Positions 54,029 to 63,999 of a stretch of DNA of 64,000 nucleotides are shown piece after piece. The position numbers were made by a program, and so were the translations under genes. The notes beneath the pieces were generated by a model, which worked only from the letters and a program-made list of their open reading frames with translations, searched no databases and was not told the origin of the DNA. The DNA comes from Oxydemutator sp963693105 (GTDB lineage Bacteria; Pseudomonadota; Gammaproteobacteria; Poriferisulfidales; Oxydemutatoraceae): contig OY843752.1 in assembly GCA_963693105.1 (NCBI GenBank), positions 1,116,001 through 1,180,000 on the forward strand, in the 5' to 3' direction. Numbering within the stretch: position 1 is the stretch's first letter; each line of letters opens with the position of its first letter.

Positions 54029-57000
54029 ATGAGAGTGTTGGCGCTGGCGGTCGGGGTGTTGGTGTGGTCGCTCTCGGGAGCGGCCTCCGGGCAGGTGTTT
54101 TCCATGGAGGATATCAGCGCCAGCAACATCGGAGCCGATGAGGGACAGTCCCGGACTTTCCGGGTGTTGTTGTCGGCGGCGGTGGCGTCCGAGACCCGGG
54201 TGCAATACACCATCAAGGCCGACGCTGACCCTCGATTTGGCACCGGCTTTACGGCAGAGGACCTCGACACCCCTGTGACCGGCGTTATAACCTTTGCTCC
54301 GAATCTGACAGTATTCGATTTCATGGTCCGCCATGCCGTGGATGCAGACGCGGAGGCTAATGAGGCCTATCTCTTCACGATCAGCACGCCCGCAGGAGGC
54401 ACCGGCGGTCCCACCGTCGTCGGCTGCACGCTAGTAGGCCACTTCAATGTCGGCACTGGGGGCTGCCAGACCGGCGACATCAATAGTAACGGGGCCAGGA
54501 GCCTGACCGAATTCGATGTCAACCTGACCGCCGACCAACCCAGCCCCACCGAGGTGGCGGAGGGCGATACCGTCCGTTACACGCTAAGCCTGGATCCCAG
54601 GCCCCTCGCTGTCAGCCAGGATGTGAGGCTCAATTTCACCCTCTCCGGCGGACTCTCCACCGACGATCTTGAATTGCGCGACAGCGCGGGCATGGAATTG
54701 CGCCACACCTCGGGCAGGCTCTCTCTCGATGAGGGCTATCACATCTTCTCCATCCCGCGCGCCTCGCCCAGCATTGCTTTTCAGATCGCCTATCTCCGCG
54801 ACAGCGATGTGGACGGTGGCGAGCAGCTCGCAATCTCCCTGGATACCGGAGGGACTCCGACGCCGATGAACGGGGCCAACCTGCCGCTCAACGTCACGAT
54901 TGCCAACGCCTCGCCCAGCGCCGTTCCGCTGGTGAGCATCTCCGCTCCTGACGACGCCGCCATCGAGGGCGGCAACGCCACATTCCGCATCGGAGTGGAC
55001 CGCGCCATCGCCGGCGCCATCACGGTGCGCTACGAGGTTTCCGCCAGCGGCGCGCAGGCGGCGTCCGCGGGAGATTTCGGAGACGGGGCTTCACCGTTTC
55101 CGTCCGGTAACATCACCATTTCGCCCAGCGCCGATGGCAACCTCCCGTTCTCCATGCTCGATATCCCCATTTACGATGACGAGGAGAGAGAATTATCAGC
55201 CGAGACTTTCCGCGTCACATTGAGCAACCTGCAGGGCCAGGGCGCCGTGTTCGCCAGCGCCGTCGCCGAAGCCAGCATTGCGCTGAGCGATCTGCCGACC
55301 ATTACGCGGGTATTCGGCATTTCCGGCCCGGCGCAGGTGGCGGAGGGCGCCGCCGCCACCTACACGGTGTCTTTCACAGGCCCTGCGCCCAGCCGGAACA
55401 TCAACGTCACCTGGAACATCACCGGCGACAATGAGAATCTCCTGGTCGCCCCGGGGACCCTGGTCTTTGCCCCGGCGGACGGCGCAAGCGCCAGCAAGAC
55501 TTTCGATATTACCGCCATGCAGAACACCCTGGGCCATTCGACGCGCAGTTACCAGGTGACGCTCAATGAACCCACCGGCGGCGATCCGGACCACGGCGAT
55601 TATCGGGGCGTAAACGGCAGCGTCACCACCTCCATCACCGACGACGATGTGCTGCACGCCCATTTCAGCACCGCCACGTTTTCCGCCGTCGAGGGCGGTA
55701 ACGCGATGCTCGCCGTGCGATTGTCCGGCGTGGGCGGCACAACCGGCAGCGCCGATGCGGTCCAGGTCTCCTACAGCGTGGCAACCGGCAGTGCCGATGC
55801 GGGCGATTTCAGCGTGCCAGACCCCGCCAGCATCACCCTGGCTGCCGGGGTGTTGAACGGCGTCATCCCCATTCCGATTACCGATGATCCTGTGAACGAG
55901 GGCGTGGAGAACTTCAGCGTGACCTTGAGCGGCGCCGCAGGCGCGAACGCCGCCGTCGCCCCCGCCGGCGAATCGCGGCCCATCACCGCCGCCGTCGGCA
56001 TTGAGGCAAACGATGAAACGCGCATCAGCCACTTCCTTGCGCCAGATGCAGACACCGTGTTCGAGGGCGATGCCGCGCAGTTCACTATCGTGCTTGCGGG
56101 CGGTCACCCCACTGCGAATATTCTGCTGGACTACACCATCAGCGGCACGGTGGATGCGGCGGATTACACCGGCGCCGCCACCGGCAGGTTCACCATCACG
56201 CCCGCCGACGCCGCCGCCGCCCGGAGAGCAGACAACCCGCAGCCCCTCCGCATCGCCATTGCGCTGGTGGATGACGGCGACGAGGGCGAGCCGCCGGAGA
56301 CGCTGATCGTGACTCTGAACGGCGACGCGAGCAGCGGCGGCGGCGGCGGTCTCGGCATTGCGCCGTCGGTCACGCCGCAGCAGATTACGATTCCCGAGGA
56401 TGTGCCCCGGTCCACGCTGCGCATAGACCCCGCGAATCCGAACTCCCAGCCCGAGAACGATCTCCGCGAATTTCGCTTCCCGGTCACTTTGCAAAATCCC
56501 CCGCCGGGGACGACGGTGACGGTGGGCTGGGCGGTGCTGGCGCCGCATACCTCCGATCTCGCGCCGAACACCGGCGCGCTCACTTTCAATCCCGGCGAAA
56601 GGCGCAAGTTCATCGTCCTGAATCCTGTTGAAGAAGCGCAAGCAGTCAGTACTGCGGAGCCTGCTGAACGCTTTACGGTGCAGCTTCGCAATGCACAGCC
56701 GGCAAGCGGCGCGAACCGCGTCCGCATCCATCCAGACCATGACGATGCCACCGCCATTATCCTGAGGAATGCCGCCAAAGCACAACTGACTACCATCTAC
56801 GTGACTTCTGAACTTTCTTCACCGACGCTGAACGAGGGCGGTGTGCTGCAGGTGACATTAAAATTCCAGAAGGTAAGTGGTCGTGTAAATGGTCCAAGAG
56901 AAGAGCGCTATCTTCCCATCTGCATCGGCCACGAAGCGAGCGGGCCCCGTTCTCATCATCTTCGCACTGCTCTGGGCAACAACCCGCTGGCCGGGGCAGG

Positions 57001-60000
57001 CGATATCCGCGTGACCGATGTCCCCGGCAGCGAGGGCCATGTCGCACGGGTGCGCGGGGGCGGCCTCTGCGTTGGCAGCAGTCCTGCTGATGCTCGAGGC
57101 CGAGCCACGATAGTGGATGTGAGGATTCCGCGCGACTTCGTTACAAGTGAGAGCCCCATCCATGTCCGCAGATTCCAGGTGCACGCGATTGCGGACGCCG
57201 CCGCCGAGGGGCCGGAAGTCATCTGGATTGCCATGCCGACGTTTGCTCCTCACCGAGATGAATTTCAGCATCTCTATTCAAACGGAAACATCATCAGCAA
57301 CACAGATTTTCAGCTGGCTGAAGCCCCAATCCCCAATGCCCAAATCCCTGTCCCCTACTTCGCCACCATCAATGCCAACGCTGCCGCCACCCGCGTATTT
57401 TCGCTCGCCGGGCCGTCGTCGGTGGCCGAAAGCGACAGCGCGCCTGACTACATGGTGTCGCTCGCCGGCGCCGCCCTCGGCAGCGCCCGCACGATGACCT
57501 GGGAAGTGGTGGGCAGCGGGGCGAACCCTGTGCAGGCCGATGATTTCATAGTCGGCGGCGCAACCACGGGCAGCCTCACTTTCCCCGCCGGCGACAACGC
57601 CGGGCGGACTTTCAGCCTTCCGGCTTTCAACGACGACAATCTGAACGAGGCGGCGGAGCAGTTCACGGTACACATTCGCATGGCGGGCAGCGACCTCCAC
57701 GCCGAAAGGGCGTACATCGGCGCAGACTCCGTCACCACGACGCTGACGGACGACGATGCGGTGACTTTGAGCGTGGCCGATGCGGCGCAGGTTGCGGAGG
57801 GCGGCACATCCAGCTTTATCGTGACGGTCGGCGGCGGCGCGCGGCCGGGCGCGCTGCGGGTGGCGTGGCGCGTACAGGCGGCGGCCACCGACTCGGCGGC
57901 CATGGCGGATTTTCGCTCCGGGCGAAGCCGGACTTTCCCGAGCGGCTTTGTGCGGATTGCTCCGGACGCGAGCAGCGGCGTGATTTCAATTCCAAACTAC
58001 AACGACGGCGAGGCAGAGGGGGCGGAGAACTTCGAGGTCGTCATCACCGCCTCTGCCGATTACGACCCGGCCCTTGAGCCGCTGTGGCCGCCGGGCGTCA
58101 TCACTGTCGGCGACGACACCGCCGCCGGCAGCATCGCCCCGAGCGACCTGCCGGTGACCGTGACCCTGGCCGAACCGGCTGCGGCCGCCGAGGGCACTAC
58201 CGCGGTGTTTGTGTTGCAGACCAACGAGGCGCTGGATGCCGATTTGGTGGTGGCCTACCGGCTGTCCGGCACGGCGAGTCGCGGCCTGGATTACACCCAT
58301 CCCGACATCGGCGCGCGCGATGCGCGGAATACAACCTACACCCTCAGCCGGGCCGCAAGCGCCGCCGCGGATACGCAACTGGTTTTCAGACTGCCGCAGG
58401 ACAATCTGAACGAGTCAGACGAAACCATCGCCGTCATCCTCGTTGGCGCAGACATTCCCGGCGCGCCTCAGGCCGCCATGCTCGGGCCGCCCGGTCAGAT
58501 TTCGCGCAGCGTCGAGATTGAGGACGACGATCCCATCCGGGTCGAGGTCTCCGGCAACGCCGCCGATGTGGCCGAGGGGCTTTCTGCCCAATTCACGCTG
58601 GAGCTTTCCGACGGCGGCGACTACATCGGCGAGGTCATGGTGCCGTGGCAGGTGATGGCCACGCAGGCCAGCGGCGACACCGACGCCGTGGCGGCGGACT
58701 TCGATGCCGACGCCGACGGCATAGCCGACGGCGCGTACCCGGGCGGCGTGCTTACGGTGCCGGCACGGGGCAACGCCATACTGAACATTCCGATCTTCGC
58801 GGACGGCGACGACACCGAGCCGGACGAGAAATTCGCGCTGCGGTTGTTCGGCAGCGCGCGGCAGGGCGGAACCGCGGCCAGCGGCGGCGGCGGCGGGGCC
58901 ATCTATGCGCAAAACCCGACCCCGCTGCCCACCGGCGCCATTTTGTCCAGCGCCAATGCGGTGCGGGTGTCGGTGAGCCTGAGCGGACCGTTCGAAGTGG
59001 TCGAGGGCGACACCGCCGACTACACCGTTACCCTGAGCGGCATCACCACGCCCAGCGCCGATATCGTGGTTCCGGTGCAGGTGCGGGCCGACGGCGATGC
59101 AGTGACGGCAGACGCCGCCGGGGCGGATTTCATGGGCGGCGCCATTCCGGTCATTGGCACGCTCACCTTCACGCCGTTGAATTGGCGGCTGCCACAAAGC
59201 TTCTCCATCGCGACCCGTGAGGACAGCAGTTCCGAGCCGACGGAGTTCTTCGAGGTGCGGATGAACAACCCCACGGGCAACGACGGTAACCTGATCCTTG
59301 GCACATTGACGGTCTTGACGCGGATTGCCGATGACGATCCGCTCACCATCGAGCTGGGCGACGCCAGCGTCGCCGAAGGCGCCACCGCCCGGCTGCCCGT
59401 CACCATCCGCGGCGGCACGCCCGGCGCGGCGCTGACGGTGGAGTTCGTCGCAACCGGCGGCAGCACCGCTGACGGCGACGATTACACCCTGTCGAGCCCG
59501 CAGCAGGTGGCCGCCGCGGGCGACACGGCGGGCGGGCTTTCCATTGACATTCTCGACGACGACGCAAACGAGGCCAGCGAAACGCTGGAGTTGCGCCTCA
59601 CCGCCGTCAGCAGTTCCGGCGGCGGCGTGGTCACGCTCGGCGGCGACGGCGCGACGGCGGAGGAGCGCAACGCGACCCTCACCATCACCGACAACGACCC
59701 CGTCATCGTCGGTGTCACCGCCGCGCGGGAGCGCGTGCCGGAAGACGCCGGAAATCTGGCGTTCCATGTCACCCTCGGCGGCGGCTTGCGCGCCGGGGCG
59801 GTTTCGCTTGCGTGGACGGCCAGCGGCAGCGCCACTTTCGGCGTGGACTACACCGGCGTCGGCATTACCGAAACCGGCACGCTGACCTTCGCCGCTTCCG
59901 AGAGCAGCAAGACGCTGACTTTTGCCATTGCCGACGACAGCATCGAGGAAATAGAGGTGGAGACCATCGTCATCACGGCCTCCGGTCTGGCCGGGGCCGG

Positions 60001-61975
60001 CCTGCCGGGGGAGGCGGATGAGACCGCCGCCGAGGCCCGCGTCAGTATTCTGCCAAGCGACATCATCACCGGGCCCACCGTGCTCCTGGGACAGGCACAG
60101 TGCCCTAACCGCCAGCCCCGTGGCTGCCTTGAGGGCAATGTGGCGCGGTTCCCGGTTACGCTGCTCAATCCGCCACCGGGGGATGTGACGGTGGATTGGC
60201 ATATTGAAAGCAGGTCCCCGAGTCTGGTGCTTTACGGGTTCAGTTCGGGTTTTGGCGTTACCGACTTCGGGTTTGATGAAGCACTTCCTCATAGCGGCAG
60301 AGTGACCGTTGCACAGGGTGTGGCCCGTTACACCACCGGCGATCTTCTGTTCCGCGCCAACGAGAGGGAGCGGCGGCAGTTCATTGAGATTGAGTTGCGG
60401 TTTGACCACCAGTTCCCTGAAATCCTCAGCCACACTGATGCAGTGTGGGAGGACTACGATGTGGTAATCAGCGTCGCCCCGACCACCGTCGCAGTGCCGG
60501 TGAATCGCGTCCGTTCCAGCATTGGCAATACCGGCGTAACCAACCGCGATAACAACAACTGGTATGCCGATCTTACATTCACTCCCCCCAGCACCGTGGC
60601 CTCGCGCGGAGTTGTGCACGAGGGCGAGCGGCTGACGGTGACCATCACCCCCAGCCCGAACTCCTTCGGTGGCGGCAACCCCGAATTACGGACCGGTCCC
60701 GAGGTCGCCTTCCTTTACCGGATTTGCATTGCGCCAACACTCGAGCGAGTGTTAGGCGATGTTCTCGTTGCCGCCGGACGCGGCGCCGATCGCAGCCGAG
60801 CCAGAGCCAGTGCGGCAGACATCCGCGTGGAGGTGGGCGGCGCAGTGAAAAGAGTTGTTCCGAATGTCGTTTTGACCGCTTCGCCCGAATCGTCCACCCC
60901 GCGTCTTACGCATGGTAGATGCCACATGGTGGATGTGGAGATTCCCGCCCGCAAACTGGACCCGATAACTTTTGATATCGAGATCCTCGCCGACGGCGAG
61001 GAAGAGCGTGAGGAACTCCTCTTTGTGTTTGGCGTTGACAGGGTGGAGGGAGGGCGCACCCATGTCTTAACTGGCGTTGTGCTGAGATGGTATTTCGATA
61101 CAGTGCGCTTTAGTCGTGCTGAGCAGCGGCCCCTGCCGCTGAGGAATATCACCACCATCGCCGCCAGCCCGGCAGATACCCGCGCGCTCGTGCTGACCGG
61201 CGCGACCAGTGTGGCCGAGGCCGGCGGCGCACAGACGTACCGCGTTGCGCCGGACATCGCGTTCACCGCTCCCGCCACGGCCACCTGGAGCCTGATGGCC
61301 AGAGGCACAACCCCGACGGACCCGGCGGCGGACTTCGCCGCCGCCACCGGCACGGTTACTTTCCCGGCAGGCAGCGTGGCGGCGCAGATGTTTCAGATTG
61401 AGCCGGTGGACGACGTCCTGAACGAGCCCGGCGAGTTGTTCACGCTGCAAGTCGCGATGAACGACCGCGTCGCACAGGACGGCACCGGCACCGCACCGGG
61501 GGTGCTGGAAGGCACGCTCACCGACGACGACCCCGTCACCTTGCGCATGGCCAACGCGCGCCGCGTGCCGGAGGGCGATGTCGCGATTTTTCCCGTTTCG
61601 CTGAGCGGCGGAGAGCGCGGCGGGCCGCTGCTGCTGTCGTGGAGCGTGGTCGGCAGCGGCTCGGCGCAGGCGCAGGCGGCGGATTTCGAATCCACCGCAT
61701 TGCCGCGCGGCCTGCTGGTGATTCCCGCCGAAATGAGCCAGGCGACGGTGGTCATCCCCATCGCCGTGGACGTGTCGGAAGATGACAACGAGCAATTCAC
61801 TCTCACTGCCACCGTGAACTCGCCCGGCGGCAACGATGCCGACGCCTGGTCGAGCGGTGTGCTGAACCTCGTGAATCCCGCCGTCACCGGCAGCATTGGC
61901 GCGCCGCTGACCGCCTTGCAGATGCGCGTCCGGGTGTTTCTCGAAGGCGCCGTGATTCCATCTTCCGCCCCCTGA
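54029..61975 (+). CDS. Giant exported Calx-beta-like repeat protein
   Basis: About 2648 residues. The signal peptide MRVLALAVGVLVWSLSGAAS follows ATG 54029; in-frame ATGs at 53939 and 53999 would add 30 or 10 residues. The rest is about 19 beta-sandwich units of roughly 100-150 residues. Most look like Calx-beta domains: an EG motif (VAEGDT, VFEGDA, VAEGGT), a DY/DF step (GVDYTG, AADYTG), and acidic ends (ITDDD, LTDDDP, EDDDP) suited to calcium. Four consecutive units at 56400-58145 reappear in divergent form at 60070-61975; one in each set is atypical and carries Cys (YLPICIGHE, FLYRICIAP). No sortase, autotransporter barrel or membrane anchor is seen; the end is MRVRVFLEGAVIPSSAP. Likely an adhesin or surface/matrix protein; secretion route unknown. 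Confidence 0.85.
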   Translation: MRVLALAVGVLVWSLSGAASGQVFSMEDISASNIGADEGQSRTFRVLLSAAVASETRVQYTIKADADPRFGTGFTAEDLDTPVTGVITFAPNLTVFDFMVRHAVDADAEANEAYLFTISTPAGGTGGPTVVGCTLVGHFNVGTGGCQTGDINSNGARSLTEFDVNLTADQPSPTEVAEGDTVRYTLSLDPRPLAVSQDVRLNFTLSGGLSTDDLELRDSAGMELRHTSGRLSLDEGYHIFSIPRASPSIAFQIAYLRDSDVDGGEQLAISLDTGGTPTPMNGANLPLNVTIANASPSAVPLVSISAPDDAAIEGGNATFRIGVDRAIAGAITVRYEVSASGAQAASAGDFGDGASPFPSGNITISPSADGNLPFSMLDIPIYDDEERELSAETFRVTLSNLQGQGAVFASAVAEASIALSDLPTITRVFGISGPAQVAEGAAATYTVSFTGPAPSRNINVTWNITGDNENLLVAPGTLVFAPADGASASKTFDITAMQNTLGHSTRSYQVTLNEPTGGDPDHGDYRGVNGSVTTSITDDDVLHAHFSTATFSAVEGGNAMLAVRLSGVGGTTGSADAVQVSYSVATGSADAGDFSVPDPASITLAAGVLNGVIPIPITDDPVNEGVENFSVTLSGAAGANAAVAPAGESRPITAAVGIEANDETRISHFLAPDADTVFEGDAAQFTIVLAGGHPTANILLDYTISGTVDAADYTGAATGRFTITPADAAAARRADNPQPLRIAIALVDDGDEGEPPETLIVTLNGDASSGGGGGLGIAPSVTPQQITIPEDVPRSTLRIDPANPNSQPENDLREFRFPVTLQNPPPGTTVTVGWAVLAPHTSDLAPNTGALTFNPGERRKFIVLNPVEEAQAVSTAEPAERFTVQLRNAQPASGANRVRIHPDHDDATAIILRNAAKAQLTTIYVTSELSSPTLNEGGVLQVTLKFQKVSGRVNGPREERYLPICIGHEASGPRSHHLRTALGNNPLAGAGDIRVTDVPGSEGHVARVRGGGLCVGSSPADARGRATIVDVRIPRDFVTSESPIHVRRFQVHAIADAAAEGPEVIWIAMPTFAPHRDEFQHLYSNGNIISNTDFQLAEAPIPNAQIPVPYFATINANAAATRVFSLAGPSSVAESDSAPDYMVSLAGAALGSARTMTWEVVGSGANPVQADDFIVGGATTGSLTFPAGDNAGRTFSLPAFNDDNLNEAAEQFTVHIRMAGSDLHAERAYIGADSVTTTLTDDDAVTLSVADAAQVAEGGTSSFIVTVGGGARPGALRVAWRVQAAATDSAAMADFRSGRSRTFPSGFVRIAPDASSGVISIPNYNDGEAEGAENFEVVITASADYDPALEPLWPPGVITVGDDTAAGSIAPSDLPVTVTLAEPAAAAEGTTAVFVLQTNEALDADLVVAYRLSGTASRGLDYTHPDIGARDARNTTYTLSRAASAAADTQLVFRLPQDNLNESDETIAVILVGADIPGAPQAAMLGPPGQISRSVEIEDDDPIRVEVSGNAADVAEGLSAQFTLELSDGGDYIGEVMVPWQVMATQASGDTDAVAADFDADADGIADGAYPGGVLTVPARGNAILNIPIFADGDDTEPDEKFALRLFGSARQGGTAASGGGGGAIYAQNPTPLPTGAILSSANAVRVSVSLSGPFEVVEGDTADYTVTLSGITTPSADIVVPVQVRADGDAVTADAAGADFMGGAIPVIGTLTFTPLNWRLPQSFSIATREDSSSEPTEFFEVRMNNPTGNDGNLILGTLTVLTRIADDDPLTIELGDASVAEGATARLPVTIRGGTPGAALTVEFVATGGSTADGDDYTLSSPQQVAAAGDTAGGLSIDILDDDANEASETLELRLTAVSSSGGGVVTLGGDGATAEERNATLTITDNDPVIVGVTAARERVPEDAGNLAFHVTLGGGLRAGAVSLAWTASGSATFGVDYTGVGITETGTLTFAASESSKTLTFAIADDSIEEIEVETIVITASGLAGAGLPGEADETAAEARVSILPSDIITGPTVLLGQAQCPNRQPRGCLEGNVARFPVTLLNPPPGDVTVDWHIESRSPSLVLYGFSSGFGVTDFGFDEALPHSGRVTVAQGVARYTTGDLLFRANERERRQFIEIELRFDHQFPEILSHTDAVWEDYDVVISVAPTTVAVPVNRVRSSIGNTGVTNRDNNNWYADLTFTPPSTVASRGVVHEGERLTVTITPSPNSFGGGNPELRTGPEVAFLYRICIAPTLERVLGDVLVAAGRGADRSRARASAADIRVEVGGAVKRVVPNVVLTASPESSTPRLTHGRCHMVDVEIPARKLDPITFDIEILADGEEEREELLFVFGVDRVEGGRTHVLTGVVLRWYFDTVRFSRAEQRPLPLRNITTIAASPADTRALVLTGATSVAEAGGAQTYRVAPDIAFTAPATATWSLMARGTTPTDPAADFAAATGTVTFPAGSVAAQMFQIEPVDDVLNEPGELFTLQVAMNDRVAQDGTGTAPGVLEGTLTDDDPVTLRMANARRVPEGDVAIFPVSLSGGERGGPLLLSWSVVGSGSAQAQAADFESTALPRGLLVIPAEMSQATVVIPIAVDVSEDDNEQFTLTATVNSPGGNDADAWSSGVLNLVNPAVTGSIGAPLTALQMRVRVFLEGAVIPSSAP

Positions 61976-62003
61976 CCCGGCATCGCGGCGCGGTGGCGCG
62001 AAA

Positions 62004-62741
62004 TCAGCCCGCGTCGTCGCGCACTATCGGCATGTACAACCCCCAATCGTCGTTGGAGACCTGCAAATGCAGGGTGTCGTTCTCGGCCAGACTGCTCATC
62101 AGGAAGCCCATGCCTTCGTACTGGCCGTCCAGGTTGTCGCACGAAGAGGCGAACAGCCTCGCGCGGTATGCGTTGTAATCCGGGTTGATGATTTCTATCA
62201 AGCCCTCATAGCCGCAGCCGTTGGTGTCGGCGCCGTGGAAGGCGCCGTCGCCGTTGATGGTGAAGCGGGTGATGGTGAATCCCCGGTAGAGTATCCATTG
62301 CCCCTCGACCCGGTCGAGCGAGCTGCCCTTTTCATAGAGCGCGCGGTCGTACTCCAGCACCAGGTTTCCCTCGTCGCCGGCGCCGTGCGTCAGAAAGCGC
62401 GCCTCGATGCGTTGCGCGGACACCACGGCGCCGTCCAGCGTGACCTTGTCGAACGGCGAGCCGTTGATGAAAAACATGTCCATCTCGGCGTGGTAATTTT
62501 CGTCCTCGAAAGCCACGCTGCCGCGGTAGGCCACCCGCGCGTCGGGACTGAGCGCGATGACGCGGCCGTCCACGTGCAGCGCGGTGAAACTGAAATGGCC
62601 GCGCTGGTTGATGTCAAAGTGCCCCCGCCACAAGCCGTTTCCGCTGAAAGGCGGCTGCACGACAAGAGACCAGGCGGCCCACGCGGCCAGTGCGAGAGCC
62701 GCGAGCGCCGCTGCGAGCGCGTATTTTCCGGTTGAATCCAC
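62004..62741 (-). CDS. Hypothetical protein with one N-terminal membrane anchor
   Basis: A 245-residue protein whose N-terminal helix (about 7-28, ALAAALAALALAAWAAWSLV) anchors an otherwise soluble, probably periplasmic domain. That domain is rich in beta-strand patterns: GNGLWRGHFDINQRGHFSFTA, VAYRGSVAFEDENYHAEMD, LEGQW-type repeats and YEGLIEIINPDYNAYRARLF. I recognise no family. It begins with a GTG and has no clear ribosome site. It is convergent with the giant gene (28 nt apart) and divergent from the MFS gene. Confidence 0.6.
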   Translation of the reverse strand: MDSTGKYALAAALAALALAAWAAWSLVVQPPFSGNGLWRGHFDINQRGHFSFTALHVDGRVIALSPDARVAYRGSVAFEDENYHAEMDMFFINGSPFDKVTLDGAVVSAQRIEARFLTHGAGDEGNLVLEYDRALYEKGSSLDRVEGQWILYRGFTITRFTINGDGAFHGADTNGCGYEGLIEIINPDYNAYRARLFASSCDNLDGQYEGMGFLMSSLAENDTLHLQVSNDDWGLYMPIVRDDAG

Positions 62742-62757
62742 GGTCGGGGAAATATCC

Positions 62758-62763
62758 TATAAT
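62758..62763 (+). promoter_or_regulatory. -10 element upstream of the MFS gene
   Basis: A consensus TATAAT lies in the short divergent gap. The best -35-like TTGAAT (62732-62737) is 20 bp upstream, longer than usual. The start would be near 62770. Confidence 0.4.
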
Positions 62764-62799
62764 CGCACGATACCTCAGACCACCCCGATTGAAAACACT

Positions 62800-63999
62800 T
62801 TGACCATCCACGCGGATTCCCGGCGCTTTCAACTGGTTCAGTTTGTGTTGCAGGTCTTTTTTACCGGCATGACGCTGGGCCTGTTTCGCACGGTGATTCC
62901 GGTGCTGTCCGAAGTCGAATTTCATGTGCCGCGCGACTCCTACCTGTTGTTGGCGAGTTTCGTGTTTGCCTTCGGCGTCGTCAAAAGCTTCGCCAACCTG
63001 TGGGCGAGCAGCCTGTCGAACCGGCACGGGCGCAAAAAAATCCTGATCATCGGCTGGCTGTTCGCGGCGCCGATTCCGGCGATGCTGGTGTACGCCGACA
63101 CCTGGGGATGGATCGTCGCCGCCACCATGCTGCTCGGCGTGCAGCAGGGCTGCTGCTGGTCCATGTCGCAAATCGCCAAACTCGACCTGGTCCGCCGTGG
63201 CCGCCACGGCACGGTCATCGGCTGGAACGAATTTGCCGGCTATTTCGGCGTCGCTCTCGGCGGCTACCTGACGCCGCAACTGGTCCTGGTTCTCGGCACC
63301 CGCACCGGGCTGCTCGTATTCAGCGCCGTCATGATCGGCGTCGCGCTGCTGCTTGCGGTGGTGCTTTGCATCGAGACGCTGTCCATCGGCCTGCAAGGCG
63401 AGACCGCGGACCGGGCCGCGGACGGCGGCGGCACGTTCTGGAGGGTCAGCTTTACCGACCGCGTGTCGCCGGTCATCTGCCTTGCCGGTCTGGTCGAGAA
63501 GTTCGTGGACGTGCTGGTGTGGGTCGTGTTCCCGGTCTATCTCCACCGGCGCGGGTTTTCGCTGCCGGCCATCGGCCTGGTGACCGGCGCCTACGCGGTC
63601 ACGTGGGGCGTCGTGCAACTGCCGTCGGGGCTGCTCGCCGACCGCGTCAGTCTCAAGGCGCTGATCAACTCCGGCATGGTGCTGTGCGGCGCCGCGTCGC
63701 TGACGATACTGGCGTTCGATCATCCGGCGTGGTGGCTCGGCAACGCGGTGTTGATGGGCGCGGGCATGGGCCTGTTGTACCCGACGCTCAGCACGGTCAT
63801 CAGCCGTTTCAGTTCACCGGCCCTGCGCGCGCCGGCCATGGGGGTCTATCGTTTCTGGCGCGACTTCGGCTACGCGGTCGGCAGCGCCGCGCTGGGCGCC
63901 GCCGCCGTGCTCTACGGCGGCCTGGCGGCGGCTTTCGTCGTCACCGCCGTTGCGATGCTGCTGACCGCCGTTGTACTGCATTGGCGCTGCCCGTCCTGA
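62800..63999 (+). CDS. Major facilitator superfamily transporter
   Basis: About 399 residues with roughly 12 hydrophobic segments in two halves joined by a loop near residue 200 (GLQGETADRAADGGG). SNRHGRKKILIIGW is the MFS loop 2-3 motif (G-x3-D-R-x-G-R-R/K type), with GLLADRVSLKALI as its counterpart in the second half. YRFWRDFGYAVGSAALG resembles family members annotated as multidrug or metabolite exporters; the substrate cannot be told. No ATG fits: a TTG at 62800 is the best start. The gene is complete and ends 1 nt before the window end. Confidence 0.8.
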   Translation: MTIHADSRRFQLVQFVLQVFFTGMTLGLFRTVIPVLSEVEFHVPRDSYLLLASFVFAFGVVKSFANLWASSLSNRHGRKKILIIGWLFAAPIPAMLVYADTWGWIVAATMLLGVQQGCCWSMSQIAKLDLVRRGRHGTVIGWNEFAGYFGVALGGYLTPQLVLVLGTRTGLLVFSAVMIGVALLLAVVLCIETLSIGLQGETADRAADGGGTFWRVSFTDRVSPVICLAGLVEKFVDVLVWVVFPVYLHRRGFSLPAIGLVTGAYAVTWGVVQLPSGLLADRVSLKALINSGMVLCGAASLTILAFDHPAWWLGNAVLMGAGMGLLYPTLSTVISRFSSPALRAPAMGVYRFWRDFGYAVGSAALGAAAVLYGGLAAAFVVTAVAMLLTAVVLHWRCPS

